A DNA stretch of 64,000 nucleotides, from the NCBI RefSeq assembly GCF_019038595.1, contig NZ_JAHOPF010000005.1, forward strand, positions 1 to 64,000, read 5' to 3'. A program made the position numbers and the translations under genes. This document shows, in pieces, positions 1 through 9,896 of the stretch. How positions within the stretch are numbered: position 1 is the first letter of the stretch; the number at the start of each line of letters is the position of its first letter. The DNA is from Kaistella soli (GTDB lineage: Bacteria > Bacteroidota > Bacteroidia > Flavobacteriales > Weeksellaceae). The notes beneath the pieces are model-generated. The model had not been told where the DNA came from. It saw only the letters and a program-made list of their open reading frames with translations, and made no database searches.

Positions 1-122
1 ACACTACACGGAAAAATCTTTGAAGGGATTTTCCCTATGTGGAAATTTGCAAAACTGTTACCCTCAAAACAAACAAAATCAAACTTAACTTTTACAATTT
101 ACTGTCCAAACTTTGGGGGGAA

Positions 123-491
123 CTATAATATCATTGTGCTGGCATATTCTTTTGTTATGAATCCATTGATTTCAGGATCTGTTAAAGTTTCTAGTTTTTC
201 TAATATTTCAATATTTTCAAAAGAATTAATCGAAGCTATTATTAAATCAACAATAAAATTTAATTCTAACTCATCAATTATATCATTTATGAAAAGATTA
301 CAGAGATTGGATAAATGAAATTTTGTAAAAACAAAGTTTTTATCTTTATTAATATTGAAATTAACCGATGAACCTTTTTTTAATATTTCCTTTTTATATT
401 GTTCGAAATCTTTATTATATGTATTAAAAATATTGCGGACTTTATCAAGTTCCTTTTCTGTTAAAATTAAGTATATATCAGATGTTTTCAT
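123..491 (-). CDS. Candidate immunity protein of the RHS toxin (122 aa, unknown family)
   Basis: This small, acidic, Asn/Ile/Leu-rich cytoplasmic-type protein has no signal peptide. I do not recognise its family. I start it at the ATG at 491 because that codon lies one base past the stop of the RHS gene; a longer in-frame reading would begin inside the RHS gene. In RHS and other polymorphic toxin loci, the gene directly after the variable toxin end normally encodes the cognate immunity protein. Position, size and very low GC fit that role. The function is therefore inferred from context only. It is the last gene of a four-gene operon that starts at 9502. Confidence 0.6.
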   Translation of the reverse strand: MKTSDIYLILTEKELDKVRNIFNTYNKDFEQYKKEILKKGSSVNFNINKDKNFVFTKFHLSNLCNLFINDIIDELELNFIVDLIIASINSFENIEILEKLETLTDPEINGFITKEYASTMIL

Positions 492-492
492 A

Positions 493-3400
493 TTAATTAG
501 GTAATTCTTTAGGTTTTCTATGTTGAATTTTATTTGCTCTATCATAAGAATCTTTAACATTTTTAATCACTTTTCCATCTTGATTTTTGTAGCGAATATA
601 TTCAGCACGTGATTGTCCTGGACCTTTACCTGGTCTTACTTCCGTAGTTTTGGTATATTTTCCCTCCTTACCAATGGTTGTTGTAGTTGTTGATTTTTCA
701 ACTTTAGATAACTTTGAATTATTATTAGATGAATTATTACTTTTATTTGACGAGGTACTGGAATTCTTATTACTCTGCATATTCTTAGAAGCGTTGCTCA
801 TTAAAGATGCTCCAACAATAACTTCTGCTGTACCTTTCAATATTAAGCTCCCACTAACAGCAGCACCTGGTCCTCCAATTACGGTTCCTCCTCCTGTTGT
901 TGATACTGCTGCGGATGCAACTAAGCCCACTCCTCCAGCAGTAATATTCCTAGTCCCATCTGCAGTCAATATTGCTCCTGAAACTGCAGATGCAACATTT
1001 CCTGATTGTACACCATTATTATAGGATACTGATCCATCATTATATCTTTGAGCTAAATTTCCACCAGTTATATTATCTATAACAGCTAACCCAAACCCTT
1101 TTAAACCACTACAACATCCATCTTCTACACCATCTTCAGGAGCTCTACCATCGGGATCGTTCAGCTTTATAGGATTATTGTAAACATAAGCATAAGGATC
1201 TTCAGTATCTTCAACTAATGGATCTAATTGCATCCAACGTCCTGTATCTGGCATGTAACTTCTCCATCCGTAATCATACATTCCAGTCTCTTGGAGTTCT
1301 TTACCGTTATACTTGTAGTTTTTATAATTACCCTGTCCGAAGGAAGAACCTGCAAGTGGGTCAAGATGGTTCATCCCGAATGGATAATAATCGTTTTTAT
1401 CAAGAACGTCTATGCTGTTGGTGGTGGTATTCCACGCGTAACTTACTCTGGTGTTTCCCAAATGGTCTTTGTATTGGTAAATATATTTATTTTCTACGAA
1501 ATCGTAAAATCCTTCGGCAGTGGGTACAAACTGCAATATGGCATTGTCAGTGCTACCACCTCCCGGTGGAGCAATTACTGCCCTGCTTTCGGGTGAAAAG
1601 GCTTCTCTTTCCATTGCCACTTCTGTCTCAAGTTCTCCCATAAGTCCTTGTGACCCGCCTCCATCAGATGGTTTTCTGCTTTCAAGATACTGAAAGCCGT
1701 CTAAATAATCGGTGGTATTTACCGTGGTAAGATCCCCACGTATTCCACCTATAGTAGTGATGTTTTCTTTTTTTATTTTTACCCCGTCAGCACGGTAGCC
1801 GGTTTTAATTAAGGTAGTCGTGTTGCTATCCGGGTTAATATCACATTGTTTCGGAAGATTAAGGTGATTATATGCAATAGCCATTATGCCCTTATCCGGC
1901 ATATCGGTCATATTACCGTTATTATCATAGTTGATTGGACTTCCGCCGCCTTCGTAGCCGTTACTGTCATGTGAATCATCAATAATAGAAGTAAATTTAT
2001 TACCCACATAACCTTTGTAAGTAAGATCATCAATAAGATCGGCAGCCGTTCCCATGAAATAGGCAGAACGCTTCAGAGTAATGATATTCCCATTCAGGTC
2101 ATAAGTTAATCTTTCGGAATGTTCTTTTGAGGTTTGTGTTAAATCACTTTGGTAAAGCCCCGCTAAAAGGCGGTTGAGTCCGTCGTACACATAACCATAC
2201 CTGTTGATGTGGGTATCACCATCTTTTTGCCACAAAACTTCGGCAATATTACCATTGTATCTTGGTTTGATAGCAGTAGAAAAATCCGGGTCAGGATTGG
2301 CTAATCCCTGTAAAGTATTGTTATAATTTATTTTATAATTAAACAGTTTTCCTGTTTGAAAATTTCCGCTGCTGTCCAGATTGATCCCGGTCATCCATCC
2401 GCGGATGTTGTATGCGTAATCAATGCTCTGAATATTATTACCTACTTTCTTATTGGTGAGCTGACCAATTTCATTATAAGTATTATTTGCTAGTAATTCT
2501 TCTGGTTGGGTATTGACTTGGTGATAGTGTTTCTCTAAAGCATTGGTGTACTGGTTATAAACAAATCGTTCTTTTACCTTTATTTCAGCATCGCTATCCA
2601 ATCTTTTGTGGTAGGTAAATGTTTTTTGCGGAACTCCGACAAAATCCAACTCAGACTCGGTTTTGGTGTAACCTCCCAAATAATTAAAACTGTAAACACC
2701 AATTGGCCTAGCTTCAATATCATAAAAGGTATAATTCTTCGTCCATCTATTTGCTTCTATATTGTTCACAAAACTTGCAGTGGGTAATCCCTTAGTGCTT
2801 CTAACAGAATTTCCGTATGTGGTATAATTTTCAGTAAGTAATTTTGGTGCAGGCACTTGAGCCAAAATATTATCAAAAAGTGGTGAACCTACAGGATAAG
2901 AGTCGTAATAATTAACAGAAAGCAGTTTGGTGGCTGCATTAATTATAGGAAATGCAGTATTGGTATAATATAAGGCTATCCCCGAATTGGCAATACGGGC
3001 AGTACTTCTGCTTTCGCTATTTTTTGCATTGCTATTATTGGAGTCTAAAGAACTTTGGAGTGTTGCTCTGTCTGATGGATCATTATGTAATCCGGTATAA
3101 ACAACTCTTCCGAACTGATCATATTTGGTAAAAAGCCATTGATCTGCCAATCTCAAGTTGGCATCTTGCGTTCCTACCAATCTGTCTTGTTGATCATACA
3201 ACATATGCTCCCAACCTTTGCCGGGAAGCTTTTTTTCTACAAGTCGCCCTCTGCCATCATACTTGTATTGGTAACACAAATTATTAAGAACGCTTGAGTC
3301 TGAAATTGTTGCTGCTACTGCTGCCAATGGAGGCACAACAAATGACAACTGATTATATTCATTGTAAACATAATAGGTATCAGCTTTTTCTGTGCCGCTA

Positions 3401-4098
3401 ATCATTTTTCTGACAAGTATAATTTGCCCTTGCTCGTTCTTATATTCAAACACTTCATTTCCATCTTCATCCATTATGGAATTTTTATAGAGTTGATTAG
3501 GGGCAAAATACCCATCCACATATCCAAAGAGCGTCCCAGAACCGTAGTAAAATTTTGCAACATACCTTCTTACCTCCAACTCCCCGTTTGTTAGAAAGCC
3601 AAAATTAATCGAATTTTGAGACCAACTGGTGCCTACGTTAATTTTTTGTGAAATACGATTCAATGGAGAGTTTTCGAAAAATTTTTCCGAGTAGATTTTT
3701 TCTCCCTTATAAACATTTTGTGAATCCGGAACTGGAAATGCTACTATCGGATCACTTTTTGAATTCTGTGGATAGATTCCCCCATCTTTAGATCCTAGTT
3801 GCGGAATGGGAAGGTAATCTAGTTTCTGCCTCCCAAAATCGTCATAAATTATGGGTGTGACTATGTCCTTGCCAGAATAAGAAGCCTTTACATTTACTAT
3901 CTGTTTTGGACGTCCTATACCATCGAAATATTGAACTCCGATTATTGGCAATTTTGGGTTTGTATCGCCGGATGTGGATAAATAACTTTTTGTATAAATA
4001 TAATTCTCGGTTGGTGTTGGTTGTGCCGGTAAAATGCCACACATTAAAAATATTAGGAAAGCCGTAAAAATAACCTTTGTACGATATAATTTTTTCAT
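493..4098 (-). CDS. RHS repeat-associated core protein with variable C-terminal toxin-like region
   Basis: This 1201-aa protein has an N-terminal signal peptide (Lys-rich start, hydrophobic core to about residue 24, then AQPTPTENY). A region typical of Bacteroidota RHS proteins (DUF6443-like: GVQYFDGIGRPKQ) and many YD repeats (YKYDGRGRLVEKK, YDQFGRVV, YDLNGNI) follow. The conserved RHS core spans about 870-982 (DHLGNTRVSYAW, YYPFGM, YGWRSYMPDTGRWMQLDPL, NDPDG). Beyond the core, residues about 983-1201 are variable: a Gly/Ala-rich hydrophobic stretch, an Asn/Ser-rich linker, and a basic end with GPGQSRAEYIRYKN and SYDRANKIQHRKP. In this family the core marks the end of the sugar-free beta shell that encloses a C-terminal toxin. 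The toxin activity here is not identifiable; a nuclease is a guess from basicity. It lies 23 bp after the large protein gene and is followed by a candidate immunity gene. Confidence 0.9.
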   Translation of the reverse strand: MKKLYRTKVIFTAFLIFLMCGILPAQPTPTENYIYTKSYLSTSGDTNPKLPIIGVQYFDGIGRPKQIVNVKASYSGKDIVTPIIYDDFGRQKLDYLPIPQLGSKDGGIYPQNSKSDPIVAFPVPDSQNVYKGEKIYSEKFFENSPLNRISQKINVGTSWSQNSINFGFLTNGELEVRRYVAKFYYGSGTLFGYVDGYFAPNQLYKNSIMDEDGNEVFEYKNEQGQIILVRKMISGTEKADTYYVYNEYNQLSFVVPPLAAVAATISDSSVLNNLCYQYKYDGRGRLVEKKLPGKGWEHMLYDQQDRLVGTQDANLRLADQWLFTKYDQFGRVVYTGLHNDPSDRATLQSSLDSNNSNAKNSESRSTARIANSGIALYYTNTAFPIINAATKLLSVNYYDSYPVGSPLFDNILAQVPAPKLLTENYTTYGNSVRSTKGLPTASFVNNIEANRWTKNYTFYDIEARPIGVYSFNYLGGYTKTESELDFVGVPQKTFTYHKRLDSDAEIKVKERFVYNQYTNALEKHYHQVNTQPEELLANNTYNEIGQLTNKKVGNNIQSIDYAYNIRGWMTGINLDSSGNFQTGKLFNYKINYNNTLQGLANPDPDFSTAIKPRYNGNIAEVLWQKDGDTHINRYGYVYDGLNRLLAGLYQSDLTQTSKEHSERLTYDLNGNIITLKRSAYFMGTAADLIDDLTYKGYVGNKFTSIIDDSHDSNGYEGGGSPINYDNNGNMTDMPDKGIMAIAYNHLNLPKQCDINPDSNTTTLIKTGYRADGVKIKKENITTIGGIRGDLTTVNTTDYLDGFQYLESRKPSDGGGSQGLMGELETEVAMEREAFSPESRAVIAPPGGGSTDNAILQFVPTAEGFYDFVENKYIYQYKDHLGNTRVSYAWNTTTNSIDVLDKNDYYPFGMNHLDPLAGSSFGQGNYKNYKYNGKELQETGMYDYGWRSYMPDTGRWMQLDPLVEDTEDPYAYVYNNPIKLNDPDGRAPEDGVEDGCCSGLKGFGLAVIDNITGGNLAQRYNDGSVSYNNGVQSGNVASAVSGAILTADGTRNITAGGVGLVASAAVSTTGGGTVIGGPGAAVSGSLILKGTAEVIVGASLMSNASKNMQSNKNSSTSSNKSNNSSNNNSKLSKVEKSTTTTTIGKEGKYTKTTEVRPGKGPGQSRAEYIRYKNQDGKVIKNVKDSYDRANKIQHRKPKELPN

Positions 4099-4121
4099 GT
4101 TCTACAAGTTTTTTTTTAAAC

Positions 4122-7100
4122 TTAATTCTTAGTATAAATAAAATTGTTAAGTAGAATGGGAATACCTGTATTTGGAACCACACTTCCATAAATTAAACGC
4201 ACCGTTAAATTCCCCGAAGGATATATCTTAATTTCCCATTGCCTATAAATTGAATCATGAGCTTCAACATATGATAAGGTCTTTAGAGTAGCAGGAATAC
4301 ACGAGTCTTGGATGGTTCCTAAATACACTTCTGTACTCCAGTTTGTTGCAGGTGGATTTAGGGCAATATTACCATAAATCTTGCTGCTTATATTTGTAAA
4401 TGTCCCGGACCAAACACTGAGAGAAGGATTTTTCAAAAATCCACAAGATAAGTTCTCTATGCATTCTCCGAGTTGGTTTGCCATCACTTGTCCATTTAAT
4501 GTAATCTCACCGATTGCTTTCTGATCGGCATCTATCTGACTAATGAACGAAGAATATCTATTTGCAGGCACTGAATATGTAAATTGCCCACCAGTATATC
4601 CAATTCCACAATTGCTTCGAGTAAAAGTTTGTTCTTGAATAGTATTAAAATGTAATAGAGAAGGACTAAGAGAATTAAAATTGTATAGAAATTCCTTTAC
4701 AGGATTTCCATCAGTATCAAGTATGGAACTTAACTTTCCCGAAGCATTGTACGTGTATTTTTCTTTAATCCCATTGGGTTTTATAATATTAGTTATTCCA
4801 ATCAAGGGATCATAAGTGTAAGCAGTAATTTGTGTTTTAGATAATTCTGGTTTCTTTTGAAAATCCATTAATGCATCTAATAATAGCTGTTCAGATTCTA
4901 AAGATGTTAAACCAAAGTATGCTGGGTTATTATCTTTGTTTGATGCATTTATGATTGTATTAATAAAATTATCAGGGATATCAGTTTCTAATCCGCTCCC
5001 TTGTGGAGCATTCGAATCGGGATAGGTTGCACCTTCAACTATTGCAATTGGTAACTTATTGTTGTAGCCCCACACTACTGCGACAGGAATCTTGTTATCC
5101 AAGGCATACTCTTGAAGATTACCGTACTTGTCATATTGGTCGAACCGAGATGTAGTATAAATATTTTGGGGTAAGATAAGCTCGTCTATTGATGTCAAAT
5201 TTAAATGGGTGAAGTTGTTATAATTATAAGTTTGTTTTGAAATTAATGTGTTATTTTTCACCAATTCCTTTGCGAAAATTTTAGAAAAAACATTATTAGT
5301 GAAAAACCTCGGAATTCTACTTGTGTAGAATGTTGTTTCCTTCACAATATCTCCAGATGAACCAAAGGTTGTTTTAGTTTCCGGGTAATTATAACTATTG
5401 TAGTTTGTCGTAACTTTGTTTATTATCACTCCCCCATCAAGATATTCTTTTGTTTCTGAGGAGGAAAGTAAACTTTCTTTATGAAATATTGGGAAGTGAG
5501 CAACAACTGAAAGGTTGATGAAGTGGTTTGGATTAGGATTACCTGCGGGACACGAGCCACCATTTGTGATACAAGTACAAACATATAACCCTTCATTTAT
5601 CATCGATAGTGTAGAACCATAGTAATTTTTTGAGAATCTTTCGATATACTGATTTGTGATTAGCTTCAAGAGTTTGTTGTCTTTGTTATAGATTGACTGC
5701 TCTAATATTTTCCCATTTTCAATTCCAGTACCCTTTACCGAAGGTATATTGACGGGCAGCTGATCATCGAAAAATTTATAAAATTGATCTGGAGTAAAAC
5801 TATACGTTGTAATTGTTTGTCCATTATCTTTATTGCTTTTATCTAATTCAATCCTTCTGACCTTTGTGTAACCTACATAATCTCCTGATGATAGTGGAGA
5901 CGCGCTGTAATTGTTCGTTGCATTCATTGATAAAACGGAAGCATTAAATCCTCCATTTACAGCTCCAGATTCTGTAGTGAAATTATATCGGTAAGTATAC
6001 CTTGTTATTAAATCTAGTGGATTAGTCGAAAATCCACCTTCATAAATTAACTTCGTTGTTCCTAATAAATTATCATTTGAATCGTAATTTTTTTGGGTTT
6101 TAATTCGTAAGCCCTTTCCTTCATTTAGCTTCGGTGAATAGTTCGATACAAATAGATTACTCGCATTGTTTAACTCATATTCAAATACTGAGTATCCTTG
6201 AGTAGGATAAATAATTCTGCTTATGGTGCCAGCGACACAATAGCTGATATCCGCTTTCTTTTTGTTATTATTAAACTGGTTATGAATTGGTAAGTTGTAG
6301 TATTCTGGAAAACCGAAATCAAGTGGATTTAAGAAATAGGTCTTGTTATCAATTCCGCCATTGCTAAATCCCCAATAGTCTACGGCGTAAGAGTTTTTTG
6401 CAGGTAGTTGATTATTTTCGTAATATTCAAAACGATACTGTTCATCTTGGTTGATACTCATGGATCTTAGCTTCAATCTTTTTTTTAGTCTGTTGTCGGG
6501 ATTAGAGGCATAATCCGGAGAAACAAAATAGTCATAGTTAAAGTTAATTGATTTTATACTTTTTGTTTCATCAGTTGAATATACTGAAATGTTGTCGACT
6601 TTTTTTGTGGGAAAATCATCTCTATTGCTATAATTGAACTTCACTTTCCCGAAATTTCCCGAAATTTCTGATATCAGTAAATAATTTTGCTTACTTCCAT
6701 AATTCGGGGTAATAGGGATTCTAAAAGTTCCCTCTGGTCCACTATCAAATGGAAAGCTGGAGTCTGAACGGTTTAGCTTGCCTGTCGCGACATATATATT
6801 ACCCCAGTATGCAGGTATTCCACCACAACTGTTTGTGCTATTTGTTAGACTATAAGTATAATTTAGATTACCAGAAAAAGGAGTTAAATTTATAATGTCC
6901 GTATAATTTTCATACATCAAATTAATAGTATTATTATCTAGATCAACAACTTTTGTTAACAGATAATTACGTGAAATGACACCAAATATCTTAATGGTTT
7001 CAGATTTTGAAAATTCGTAAACTAAACCATCTGGAGCTATAATCTTAAAGAATGAATTATTTTCGTAAGTAATTTTGTAGCCGTTAGCATTTAACGATGT

Positions 7101-7784
7101 AAATTGCCGAACAACTCCTTGCGTTTCAATATCTTTATGGTTTTCAATTATAAATTGCACTTTTTGACCAAATAAGTTTAATGAAAATATGTCTGGCGAC
7201 ACATCATATTGTTGACCAGTGCTATAGTTGTGAAATTGATTATTAACCGGTAAACAATAATTAGACGAGTAATAATAGGCGAATTTATCATTTTGCGGAG
7301 CATGTATATAGCCGGGGGGCTCAGGCATTTCCTTTGACTCAAGATATTTTCCTGAGAAATTGAGTGCTGGCCAAGGAGTATTCTCGTAATGTAAATCAAT
7401 CTTAAGATTCTGATGGTTCTCATCTACATCGAAATCGTCATAACCCATAACAGATTGTGTTATAGTCGGCAATCCTATATTCCAACCTAATCCGACGCTC
7501 CCCGACTCGTCAGCAACTTTTATACCGTTGCCTGAAATATAATCCAGAGATAAAGGAATTTCAATAGCTCCTTCCTTAATATTGTATATTGGTACCTGCG
7601 GTGTATTTGCACCTACAAATTCATTATTTTGGATATCACCATATCTTAAAAATGTTGCAGTCGAGGGCGAATTTGGAAAGTTTTTAAAATAAAACTGCAG
7701 ATTTTCACGGTGTGAAGGAGCTTGCGTTAAACAATGTACAAACACCACCAGAGAAATTAATATTATAATTTTTTTAGCGATCAT
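4122..7784 (-). CDS. Large secreted SpvB/YD-repeat-like protein with DUF5977-like end
   Basis: This 1220-aa exported protein has a hydrophobic signal segment at residues 3-20. The early part (about 25-110) carries the pattern GAIEIPLSLDYISGNGIKV ... SGSVGLGWNIGLP, which recurs in the large proteins encoded beside RHS genes in Bacteroidota and resembles SpvB/TcdB-type beta-propeller or shell starts. The middle has loose YD-like repeats (YDKYGNLQEY, YTYNASGKLSSILDTDGNPV). Near 1050-1110 a DUF5977-like segment is visible (FTRSNCGIGYTGG, then QIDADQKAIGEITLNGQ), followed by a C-terminal beta-rich tail. Its start overlaps the upstream T9SS gene by 4 bp (ATGA), so the two are probably translationally coupled. 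Likely role: surface or secreted partner of the RHS protein. This is inferred from gene order. Confidence 0.8.
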   Translation of the reverse strand: MIAKKIIILISLVVFVHCLTQAPSHRENLQFYFKNFPNSPSTATFLRYGDIQNNEFVGANTPQVPIYNIKEGAIEIPLSLDYISGNGIKVADESGSVGLGWNIGLPTITQSVMGYDDFDVDENHQNLKIDLHYENTPWPALNFSGKYLESKEMPEPPGYIHAPQNDKFAYYYSSNYCLPVNNQFHNYSTGQQYDVSPDIFSLNLFGQKVQFIIENHKDIETQGVVRQFTSLNANGYKITYENNSFFKIIAPDGLVYEFSKSETIKIFGVISRNYLLTKVVDLDNNTINLMYENYTDIINLTPFSGNLNYTYSLTNSTNSCGGIPAYWGNIYVATGKLNRSDSSFPFDSGPEGTFRIPITPNYGSKQNYLLISEISGNFGKVKFNYSNRDDFPTKKVDNISVYSTDETKSIKSINFNYDYFVSPDYASNPDNRLKKRLKLRSMSINQDEQYRFEYYENNQLPAKNSYAVDYWGFSNGGIDNKTYFLNPLDFGFPEYYNLPIHNQFNNNKKKADISYCVAGTISRIIYPTQGYSVFEYELNNASNLFVSNYSPKLNEGKGLRIKTQKNYDSNDNLLGTTKLIYEGGFSTNPLDLITRYTYRYNFTTESGAVNGGFNASVLSMNATNNYSASPLSSGDYVGYTKVRRIELDKSNKDNGQTITTYSFTPDQFYKFFDDQLPVNIPSVKGTGIENGKILEQSIYNKDNKLLKLITNQYIERFSKNYYGSTLSMINEGLYVCTCITNGGSCPAGNPNPNHFINLSVVAHFPIFHKESLLSSSETKEYLDGGVIINKVTTNYNSYNYPETKTTFGSSGDIVKETTFYTSRIPRFFTNNVFSKIFAKELVKNNTLISKQTYNYNNFTHLNLTSIDELILPQNIYTTSRFDQYDKYGNLQEYALDNKIPVAVVWGYNNKLPIAIVEGATYPDSNAPQGSGLETDIPDNFINTIINASNKDNNPAYFGLTSLESEQLLLDALMDFQKKPELSKTQITAYTYDPLIGITNIIKPNGIKEKYTYNASGKLSSILDTDGNPVKEFLYNFNSLSPSLLHFNTIQEQTFTRSNCGIGYTGGQFTYSVPANRYSSFISQIDADQKAIGEITLNGQVMANQLGECIENLSCGFLKNPSLSVWSGTFTNISSKIYGNIALNPPATNWSTEVYLGTIQDSCIPATLKTLSYVEAHDSIYRQWEIKIYPSGNLTVRLIYGSVVPNTGIPILLNNFIYTKN

Positions 7785-9502
7785 TTTTTTATGATTTTTA
7801 CATTAACATTTTTATTCTGCGTTTTAGCAGTGACGATGTACAATCCCTGCAACAAACTGCTAGTATTGATCTTGGTTACTCCTTTTTGAGTTTTCAGGGT
7901 CTGGACCAGTTTTCCGCTCAGGTCGTGTAAGGATATATCCGCCTCGCCCTGAAATTCAAATCCAATTTCCACATAAGCGTAATCCTCGACCGGATTAGGA
8001 TAGATTCTGATCTCCTGTTTTTCGATAAGGTTTTCCAACTCTTTGCTTCCCAGTTTGATGATCTTCCAGTTTTCCTGTCCCAATTCCTCTGCACTTGTTC
8101 CAGCTAACAAAAAATTACCGTCATTCTGCAGTTTTGCAGATACTAGGCGTTCTTCTTTTTTTCTGGATTTCCCTTCCACATGTTTGCGCCATTCCTCTTT
8201 TCCGTTGGTGTCGATGTAAAGCATCCAGAACTTTTCATCATCAGAATGTATTTTTTCTTCTGCCTGTGTATAGCCTCCTATTAAGAACCCTCTATCTTCA
8301 CTTTGGTTATTCTTTCCTGATTTCCGGAATACATCCAGACTCATTGCAATATCGCGGTTTCCAAAACTGTAGTTTTTCTGCCAAAGTTCATTGCCGTCTT
8401 TATCCAGAGAAATGACCCAGATATCTGTTCCTTCTTTGATGTTTTCCTTCTTGTTGCCTGACGAACTGCTGCGGCTTTCTCCGGAGATTAAATATCCTTT
8501 CTCCGTAAATGCAAGGCTTTTGGGCCGGTCATCCCGTGTCCCGCCATAGCTTTTCTGCCACTGAATTCTAGCGTTTTTGTCCAGTTTTACGATCCAGTAA
8601 TCTCCTGCTCCAAAATTATCTTCAGATTTACCCTGAAGCTGAATAGGATCTTGTGCCTGCTGGCTTCCCTGATCCGATGTCTGCTGTAAAGACATCAATA
8701 AATCCGCTGCAAAATTTTGTGTACTTTTAGAATCTGGTTTTTCTGCAGAAGTAGGGTAGTGCTGACCGGCGGGAGAGGTATAAACTTTATTTTCTGTTGT
8801 TCCTGAAGTGGAATAAATCGCAATGAGACTTCCTCCGTCTTCTGTCGGGATCATAGCGGTTACTTCATCCAGACCTTTTCCTCCTAAGACGGTTGTCTGC
8901 ATTAATTTCCCGTCTTTGTTCAGTTTTGAAACAAAGACATCTTTCGACCCAAATAACTGTTTGCTGGAACTGATGTTTCCGGCCACAAAAAATCCCTGAT
9001 CTGCCGCCTGTACTACCGCAGAGGCTTCATCATTGCCAGTGGTGCCCAGTGTCTGCTGCCAGAGTTCTTCTCCATTTTCATCCAGACGAATGATCCATAC
9101 ATCAGAACCTCCTATATTACTTGCCTTTTTTTCACCCGCCTGATTTGAAAAGGAGGTGCCGGCGAGGAGAAAACCGCCTTCCTGAGTAGCAACAGATGAG
9201 ATCAGGTAATCGTGCCTTGTGCCTCCGAAGTATTTGTCCCAAACAGTGTTTCCGTTCTGATCCAGTTTTACAACGTGGTAATCGTAACCTCTGTTCTGTT
9301 GTTGCAGGCCTGTGGCAAGCTGCTTTGGTTTTTGATTGATGGAACTCCCTGCAAGCAGAATCTGCCGGTCTAAGGTGGGAGTCATTGCTGAAAGAAAGTC
9401 CTGAGTGGAGGATTTGAGGTCTTTTTGCCAGACTGTTTTGCTTTCCTGTGCGAAAAACTGGAGGCTAAACAAAAAGAAAACACCGATAGAAATGTTTTTC
9501 AT
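7781..9502 (-). CDS. T9SS type A sorting domain protein with propeller-like repeats
   Basis: This 573-aa secreted protein has a signal peptide (residues 1-18, ending FFAQ). It carries repeated blade-like units in which a Trp-containing strand is followed by GGTRHDYLIS..EGGFLLAGTS, GTTGNDEASAVV, GGKGLDEVTAMI or GGTRDDRPKSLA. The repeats suggest an extracellular beta-propeller. The last ~75 residues (IYPNPVEDYAYVEI ... LHDLSGKLVQT ... GLYIVTAKTQNKNVNVKIIKK) are a classic type A C-terminal domain for export and surface anchoring by the type IX secretion system. It is the first gene of the RHS toxin operon and overlaps the next gene by 4 bp. The context suggests it helps place the toxin complex on the cell surface, but that is inference. 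Confidence 0.9.
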   Translation of the reverse strand: MKNISIGVFFLFSLQFFAQESKTVWQKDLKSSTQDFLSAMTPTLDRQILLAGSSINQKPKQLATGLQQQNRGYDYHVVKLDQNGNTVWDKYFGGTRHDYLISSVATQEGGFLLAGTSFSNQAGEKKASNIGGSDVWIIRLDENGEELWQQTLGTTGNDEASAVVQAADQGFFVAGNISSSKQLFGSKDVFVSKLNKDGKLMQTTVLGGKGLDEVTAMIPTEDGGSLIAIYSTSGTTENKVYTSPAGQHYPTSAEKPDSKSTQNFAADLLMSLQQTSDQGSQQAQDPIQLQGKSEDNFGAGDYWIVKLDKNARIQWQKSYGGTRDDRPKSLAFTEKGYLISGESRSSSSGNKKENIKEGTDIWVISLDKDGNELWQKNYSFGNRDIAMSLDVFRKSGKNNQSEDRGFLIGGYTQAEEKIHSDDEKFWMLYIDTNGKEEWRKHVEGKSRKKEERLVSAKLQNDGNFLLAGTSAEELGQENWKIIKLGSKELENLIEKQEIRIYPNPVEDYAYVEIGFEFQGEADISLHDLSGKLVQTLKTQKGVTKINTSSLLQGLYIVTAKTQNKNVNVKIIKK

Positions 9503-9896
9503 AGGTTGATTTTCAATTCACAAAAAGTAGATAAAAATTGTAACATGAAGAAGATTAAATCACTCCTCTTTATCTTTTCTACGAAAAAAAAATTGAACAG
9601 CAATACACTCCAGACTAATAACAATCTGTGGAATAGATAAATACGAATTAAACAGAAACAGTATTGATATAATTTGTTTTTACGGAACACCTGTTATTTT
9701 TTATAAAGTCCGTATTTCATTAACAAAATTTTATCATTAATTTATCATAATATAGCATCCTTAATTAACAAAATACTGCAACTCTGAACTAGAATTTCCT
9801 GAACCGGCGTTGAAAAGCGTTCAAAGAATCGATAATTGTTATAAATGGAAATTTGCTCAATCAAATAAAATCCTTTTCCCGTAGTAAGTTTTTAAC
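9503..9896. other. Intergenic region upstream of the toxin operon
   Basis: About 390 bases of AT-rich sequence with no convincing gene. It must hold the promoter of the minus-strand operon beginning at 9502, but I could not pick a clear -7/-33 pair. A short inverted repeat (TTGAA/TTCAA) lies near 9815-9830. Confidence 0.5.

Noticed and set aside
650-1643. Plus-strand reading frames inside the RHS gene
   Set aside because: They are opposite-strand shadows of a well-supported coding region and show no protein family features.
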